DNA of 64,000 bases. Origin: Allodiplogaster sudhausi. Its lineage: Eukaryota > Nematoda > Chromadorea > Rhabditida > Diplogasteridae. The position numbers were made by a program, and so were the translations under genes. Shown piece by piece: positions 58,701-64,000 of the stretch; the first letter of the stretch is position 1; every line of letters starts with the position of its first letter. The notes beneath the pieces were generated by a model. That model made no database searches. It was given only the letters and a program-made list of their open reading frames with translations, and was not told where the DNA came from. The stretch lies in contig CALZFC010000140.1 in the NCBI GenBank assembly GCA_945643635.1, positions 60,001 through 124,000 of the forward strand. The letters run 5' to 3'.

Positions 58701-61700
58701 CCGGGCATTCCGGGAAGTCAGCTGGCGGGGGGAAAGGAGAGCGTACTGCTCTCTGAACCCCCTGCCAGTTGACGAGGACCGGGCATTCCGGGAAGTCAGC
58801 TGGCGGGGGGAAAGGAGAGCGTACTGCTCTCTGAACCCCCTGCCAGTTGACGAGGACCGGGCATTCCGGGAAGTCAGCTGGCGGGGGGAAAGGAGAGCGT
58901 ACTGCTCTCTGAACCCCCTGCCAGTTGACGAGGACCGGGCATTCCGGGAAGTCAGCTGGCGGGGGGAAAGGAGAGCGTACTGCTCTCTGAACCCCCTGCC
59001 AGTTGACGAGGACCGGGCATTCCGGGAAGTCAGCTGGCGGGGGGAAAGGAGAGCGTACTGCTCTCTGAACCCCCTGCCAGTTGACGAGGACCGGGCATTC
59101 CGGGAAGTCAGCTGGCGGGGGGAAAGGAGAGCGTACTGCTCTCTGAACCCCCTGCCAGTTGACGAGGACCGGGCATTCCGGGAAGTCAGCTGGCGGGGGG
59201 AAAGGAGAGCGTACTGCTCTCTGAACCCCCTGCCAGTTGACGAGGACCGGGCATTCCGGGAAGTCAGCTGGCGGGGGGAAAGGAGAGCGTACTGCTCTCT
59301 GAACCCCCTGCCAGTTGACGAGGACCGGGCATTCCGGGAAGTCAGCTGGCGGGGGGAAAGGAGAGCGTACTGCTCTCTGAACCCCCTGCCAGTTGACGAG
59401 GACCGGGCATTCCGGGAAGTCAGCTGGCGGGGGGAAAGGAGAGCGTACTGCTCTCTGAACCCCCTGCCAGTTGACGAGGACCGGGCATTCCGGGAAGTCA
59501 GCTGGCGGGGGGAAAGGAGAGCGTACTGCTCTCTGAACCCCCTGCCAGTTGACGAGGACCGGGCATTCCGGGAAGTCAGCTGGCGGGGGGAAAGGAGAGC
59601 GTACTGCTCTCTGAACCCCCTGCCAGTTGACGAGGACCGGGCATTCCGGGAAGTCAGCTGGCGGGGGGAAAGGAGAGCGTACTGCTCTCTGAACCCCCTG
59701 CCAGTTGACGAGGACCGGGCATTCCGGGAAGTCAGCTGGCGGGGGGAAAGGAGAGCGTACTGCTCTCTGAACCCCCTGCCAGTTGACGAGGACCGGGCAT
59801 TCCGGGAAGTCAGCTGGCGGGGGGAAAGGAGAGCGTACTGCTCTCTGAACCCCCTGCCAGTTGACGAGGACCGGGCATTCCGGGAAGTCAGCTGGCGGGG
59901 GGAAAGGAGAGCGTACTGCTCTCTGAACCCCCTGCCAGTTGACGAGGACCGGGCATTCCGGGAAGTCAGCTGGCGGGGGGAAAGGAGAGCGTACTGCTCT
60001 CTGAACCCCCTGCCAGTTGACGAGGACCGGGCATTCCGGGAAGTCAGCTGGCGGGGGGAAAGGAGAGCGTACTGCTCTCTGAACCCCCTGCCAGTTGACG
60101 AGGACCGGGCATTCCGGGAAGTCAGCTGGCGGGGGGAAAGGAGAGCGTACTGCTCTCTGAACCCCCTGCCAGTTGACGAGGACCGGGCATTCCGGGAAGT
60201 CAGCTGGCGGGGGGAAAGGAGAGCGTACTGCTCTCTGAACCCCCTGCCAGTTGACGAGGACCGGGCATTCCGGGAAGTCAGCTGGCGGGGGGAAAGGAGA
60301 GCGTACTGCTCTCTGAACCCCCTGCCAGTTGACGAGGACCGGGCATTCCGGGAAGTCAGCTGGCGGGGGGAAAGGAGAGCGTACTGCTCTCTGAACCCCC
60401 TGCCAGTTGACGAGGACCGGGCATTCCGGGAAGTCAGCTGGCGGGGGGAAAGGAGAGCGTACTGCTCTCTGAACCCCCTGCCAGTTGACGAGGACCGGGC
60501 ATTCCGGGAAGTCAGCTGGCGGGGGGAAAGGAGAGCGTACTGCTCTCTGAACCCCCTGCCAGTTGACGAGGACCGGGCATTCCGGGAAGTCAGCTGGCGG
60601 GGGGAAAGGAGAGCGTACTGCTCTCTGAACCCCCTGCCAGTTGACGAGGACCGGGCATTCCGGGAAGTCAGCTGGCGGGGGGAAAGGAGAGCGTACTGCT
60701 CTCTGAACCCCCTGCCAGTTGACGAGGACCGGGCATTCCGGGAAGTCAGCTGGCGGGGGGAAAGGAGAGCGTACTGCTCTCTGAACCCCTGCCAGTTGAC
60801 GAGGACCGGGCATTCCGGGAAGTCAGCTGGCGGGGGGAAAGGAGAGCGTACTGCTCTCTGAACCCCCTGCCAGTTGACGAGGACCGGGCATTCCGGGAAG
60901 TCAGCTGGCGGGGGGAAAGGAGAGCGTACTGCTCTCTGAACCCCCTGCCAGTTGACGAGGACCGGGCATTCCGGGAAGTCAGCTGGCGGGGGGAAAGGAG
61001 AGCGTACTGCTCTCTGAACCCCCTGCCAGTTGACGAGGACCGGGCATTCCGGGAAGTCAGCTGGCGGGGGGAAAGGAGAGCGTACTGCTCTCTGAACCCC
61101 CTGCCAGTTGACGAGGACCGGGCATTCCGGGAAGTCAGCTGGCGGGGGGAAAGGAGAGCGTACTGCTCTCTGAACCCCCTGCCAGTTGACGAGGACCGGG
61201 CATTCCGGGAAGTCAGCTGGCGGGGGGAAAGGAGAGCGTACTGCTCTCTGAACCCCCTGCCAGTTGACGAGGACCGGGCATTCCGGGAAGTCAGCTGGCG
61301 GGGGGAAAGGAGAGCGTACTGCTCTCTGAACCCCCTGCCAGTTGACGAGGACCGGGCATTCCGGGAAGTCAGCTGGCGGGGGGAAAGGAGAGCGTACTGC
61401 TCTCTGAACCCCCTGCCAGTTGACGAGGACCGGGCATTCCGGGAAGTCAGCTGGCGGGGGGAAAGGAGAGCGTACTGCTCTCTGAACCCCCTGCCAGTTG
61501 ACGAGGACCGGGCATTCCGGGAAGTCAGCTGGCGGGGGGAAAGGAGAGCGTACTGCTCTCTGAACCCCCTGCCAGTTGACGAGGACCGGGCATTCCGGGA
61601 AGTCAGCTGGCGGGGGGAAAGGAGAGCGTACTGCTCTCTGAACCCCCTGCCAGTTGACGAGGACCGGGCATTCCGGGAAGTCAGCTGGCGGGGGGAAAGG

Positions 61701-64000
61701 AGAGCGTACTGCTCTCTGAACCCCCTGCCAGTTGACGAGGACCGGGCATTCCGGGAAGTCAGCTGGCGGGGGGAAAGGAGAGCGTACTGCTCTCTGAACC
61801 CCCTGCCAGTTGACGAGGACCGGGCATTCCGGGAAGTCAGCTGGCGGGGGGAAAGGAGAGCGTACTGCTCTCTGAACCCCCTGCCAGTTGACGAGGACCG
61901 GGCATTCCGGGAAGTCAGCTGGCGGGGGGAAAGGAGAGCGTACTGCTCTCTGAACCCCCTGCCAGTTGACGAGGACCGGGCATTCCGGGAAGTCAGCTGG
62001 CGGGGGGAAAGGAGAGCGTACTGCTCTCTGAACCCCCTGCCAGTTGACGAGGACCGGGCATTCCGGGAAGTCAGCTGGCGGGGGGAAAGGAGAGCGTACT
62101 GCTCTCTGAACCCCCTGCCAGTTGACGAGGACCGGGCATTCCGGGAAGTCAGCTGGCGGGGGAAAGGAGAGCGTACTGCTCTCTGAACCCCCTGCCAGTT
62201 GACGAGGACCGGGCATTCCGGGAAGTCAGCTGGCGGGGGGAAAGGAGAGCGTACTGCTCTCTGAACCCCCTGCCAGTTGACGAGGACCGGGCATTCCGGG
62301 AAGTCAGCTGGCGGGGGGAAAGGAGAGCGTACTGCTCTCTGAACCCCCTGCCAGTTGACGAGGACCGGGCATTCCGGGAAGTCAGCTGGCGGGGGGAAAG
62401 GAGAGCGTACTGCTCTCTGAACCCCCTGCCAGTTGACGAGGACCGGGCATTCCGGGAAGTCAGCTGGCGGGGGGAAAGGAGAGCGTACTGCTCTCTGAAC
62501 CCCCTGCCAGTTGACGAGGACCGGGCATTCCGGGAAGTCAGCTGGCGGGGGGAAAGGAGAGCGTACTGCTCTCTGAACCCCCTGCCAGTTGACGAGGACC
62601 GGGCATTCCGGGAAGTCAGCTGGCGGGGGGAAAGGAGAGCGTACTGCTCTCTGAACCCCCTGCCAGTTGACGAGGACCGGGCATTCCGGGAAGTCAGCTG
62701 GCGGGGGGAAAGGAGAGCGTACTGCTCTCTGAACCCCCTGCCAGTTGACGAGGACCGGGCATTCCGGGAAGTCAGCTGGCGGGGGGAAAGGAGAGCGTAC
62801 TGCTCTCTGAACCCCCTGCCAGTTGACGAGGACCGGGCATTCCGGGAAGTCAGCTGGCGGGGGGAAAGGAGAGCGTACTGCTCTCTGAACCCCCTGCCAG
62901 TTGACGAGGACCGGGCATTCCGGGAAGTCAGCTGGCGGGGGGAAAGGAGAGCGTACTGCTCTCTGAACCCCCTGCCAGTTGACGAGGACCGGGCATTCCG
63001 GGAAGTCAGCTGGCGGGGGGAAAGGAGAGCGTACTGCTCTCTGAACCCCCTGCCAGTTGACGAGGACCGGGCATTCCGGGAAGTCAGCTGGCGGGGGGAA
63101 AGGAGAGCGTACTGCTCTCTGAACCCCCTGCCAGTTGACGAGGACCGGGCATTCCGGGAAGTCAGCTGGCGGGGGGAAAGGAGAGCGTACTGCTCTCTGA
63201 ACCCCCTGCCAGTTGACGAGGACCGGGCATTCCGGGAAGTCAGCTGGCGGGGGGAAAGGAGAGCGTACTGCTCTCTGAACCCCCTGCCAGTTGACGAGGA
63301 CCGGGCATTCCGGGAAGTCAGCTGGCGGGGGGAAAGGAGAGCGTACTGCTCTCTGAACCCCCTGCCAGTTGACGAGGACCGGGCATTCCGGGAAGTCAGC
63401 TGGCGGGGGGAAAGGAGAGCGTACTGCTCTCTGAACCCCCTGCCAGTTGACGAGGACCGGGCATTCCGGGAAGTCAGCTGGCGGGGGGAAAGGAGAGCGT
63501 ACTGCTCTCTGAACCCCCTGCCAGTTGACGAGGACCGGGCATTCCGGGAAGTCAGCTGGCGGGGGGAAAGGAGAGCGTACTGCTCTCTGAACCCCCTGCC
63601 AGTTGACGAGGACCGGGCATTCCGGGAAGTCAGCTGGCGGGGGGAAAGGAGAGCGTACTGCTCTCTGAACCCCCTGCCAGTTGACGAGGACCGGGCATTC
63701 CGGGAAGTCAGCTGGCGGGGGGAAAGGAGAGCGTACTGCTCTCTGAACCCCCTGCCAGTTGACGAGGACCGGGCATTCCGGGAAGTCAGCTGGCGGGGGG
63801 AAAGGAGAGCGTACTGCTCTCTGAACCCCCTGCCAGTTGACGAGGACCGGGCATTCCGGGAAGTCAGCTGGCGGGGGGAAAGGAGAGCGTACTGCTCTCT
63901 GAACCCCCTGCCAGTTGACGAGGACCGGGCATTCCGGGAAGTCAGCTGGCGGGGGGAAAGGAGAGCGTACTGCTCTCTGAACCCCCTGCCAGTTGACGAG
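43342..64000 (+). repeat. 78-bp satellite, 265 full units, continuing past the window
   Basis: A unit starting GACGAGGACCGGGCATTCC and ending CCCCTGCCAGTT repeats head to tail. From 43342 to the last unit start at 63995 there are 20,653 bp. Adding the 17 single-base losses I can see gives 20,670, exactly 265 x 78. The plus frame in phase with B5 encodes 26 residues (starting DEDRAFREVSW, with one Cys) and no stop. Two minus frames are also open in the common unit. Each unit contains the hairpin GAGAGC-GTACT-GCTCTC. Units are near identical, with a few recurrent substitutions concentrated left of about 49.7 kb. Confidence 0.97.
44391..49140 (+). repeat. Higher-order repeat domain of the satellite
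   Basis: Marker variants recur in fixed order: WQG, FLEV, FRDV and DLAF...WRM. The WRM marker (ATGGAAAGG) occurs at 44391, 45249, 46029, 46263, 47199, 47978 and 48212, spaced 11, 10, 3, 12, 10 and 3 units, with one base lost in the fifth interval. The 11-mer is 858 bp. Blocks of 25 units (1,950 bp) repeat: 45249 to 47199, 46029 to 47978, and 46263 to 48212. Confidence 0.88.

Noticed and set aside
43757..62216. Very long open frames on the minus strand of the satellite (up to about 1,500 aa)
   Set aside because: They follow automatically from a stop-free 78-bp unit whose length is divisible by three. They have no start, promoter or splice context, and one of the two frames gains stops from the CCTAGCATTT variant.
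43342..64000. CRISPR array
   Set aside because: Repeats are contiguous with no unique spacers, and the setting is eukaryotic.

Overview
This window is nuclear DNA from a nematode-like eukaryote. The evidence is split genes with mostly short introns ending in TTTCAG, TTTTAG or TTTAAG, AATAAA polyadenylation signals, and recognisable eukaryotic housekeeping genes: a VPS26 retromer subunit, a CHCHD1/mS37 mitochondrial ribosomal protein and ribosomal protein eL39. Lineage-restricted tandem families, retroelement debris and abundant GA microsatellites fit a nematode genome, perhaps a diplogastrid, but the species cannot be fixed from sequence alone. No prokaryotic gene, CRISPR array, rRNA or tRNA was found.

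Layout. (1) 1-2.1 kb: GA-microsatellite desert. (2) 2.7-25.7 kb, minus strand: six decaying tandem copies (A1-A6) of a multi-exon gene of unknown function. Matching exons between copies gives one complete model, A2 (ten exons, 394 aa, open throughout). The others carry stops, frameshifts, exon losses or transposon insertions. A5 is split by a LINE 3' fragment in which a 2.1-kb non-autonomous LTR retrotransposon is nested (450-bp LTRs, 5-bp target duplication). Copies are separated by spacers with conserved 3'-UTR sequence, and most have a GA tract just upstream of exon 1. (3) 27.5-33.1 kb, minus strand: a complete 12-exon vps-26 gene. (4) 33.9-35.7 kb, plus strand: mS37 and eL39, head-to-head with vps-26. 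(5) 36.5-43.8 kb, plus strand: a second tandem family (B1-B5) of small predicted secreted proteins with TATAAAAG-type promoters and shared 5' leaders. Some copies are pseudogenes or remnants. (6) 43,342-64,000: a 78-bp satellite, 265 full units, running off the window end. It begins in frame inside the last exon of B5.

The most unusual feature is the B5/satellite junction. The unit encodes 26 residues in frame with B5, and it resembles the matching segment of the terminal exon in B1 and B2. The satellite therefore looks like runaway amplification of part of a coding exon. Its gene-proximal end has nested higher-order repeats (11-mer of 858 bp inside a 25-mer of 1,950 bp), while the distal half is almost perfectly homogeneous. 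The only indels are 17 single-base losses, 16 of them in short homopolymers. If these are consensus errors, B5 would encode a secreted protein with more than 265 repeats. If they are real, B5 stops after about six.

Exon coordinates below were derived by hand from splice consensus, reading-frame phase and paralogue comparison. No alignment or database search was run.
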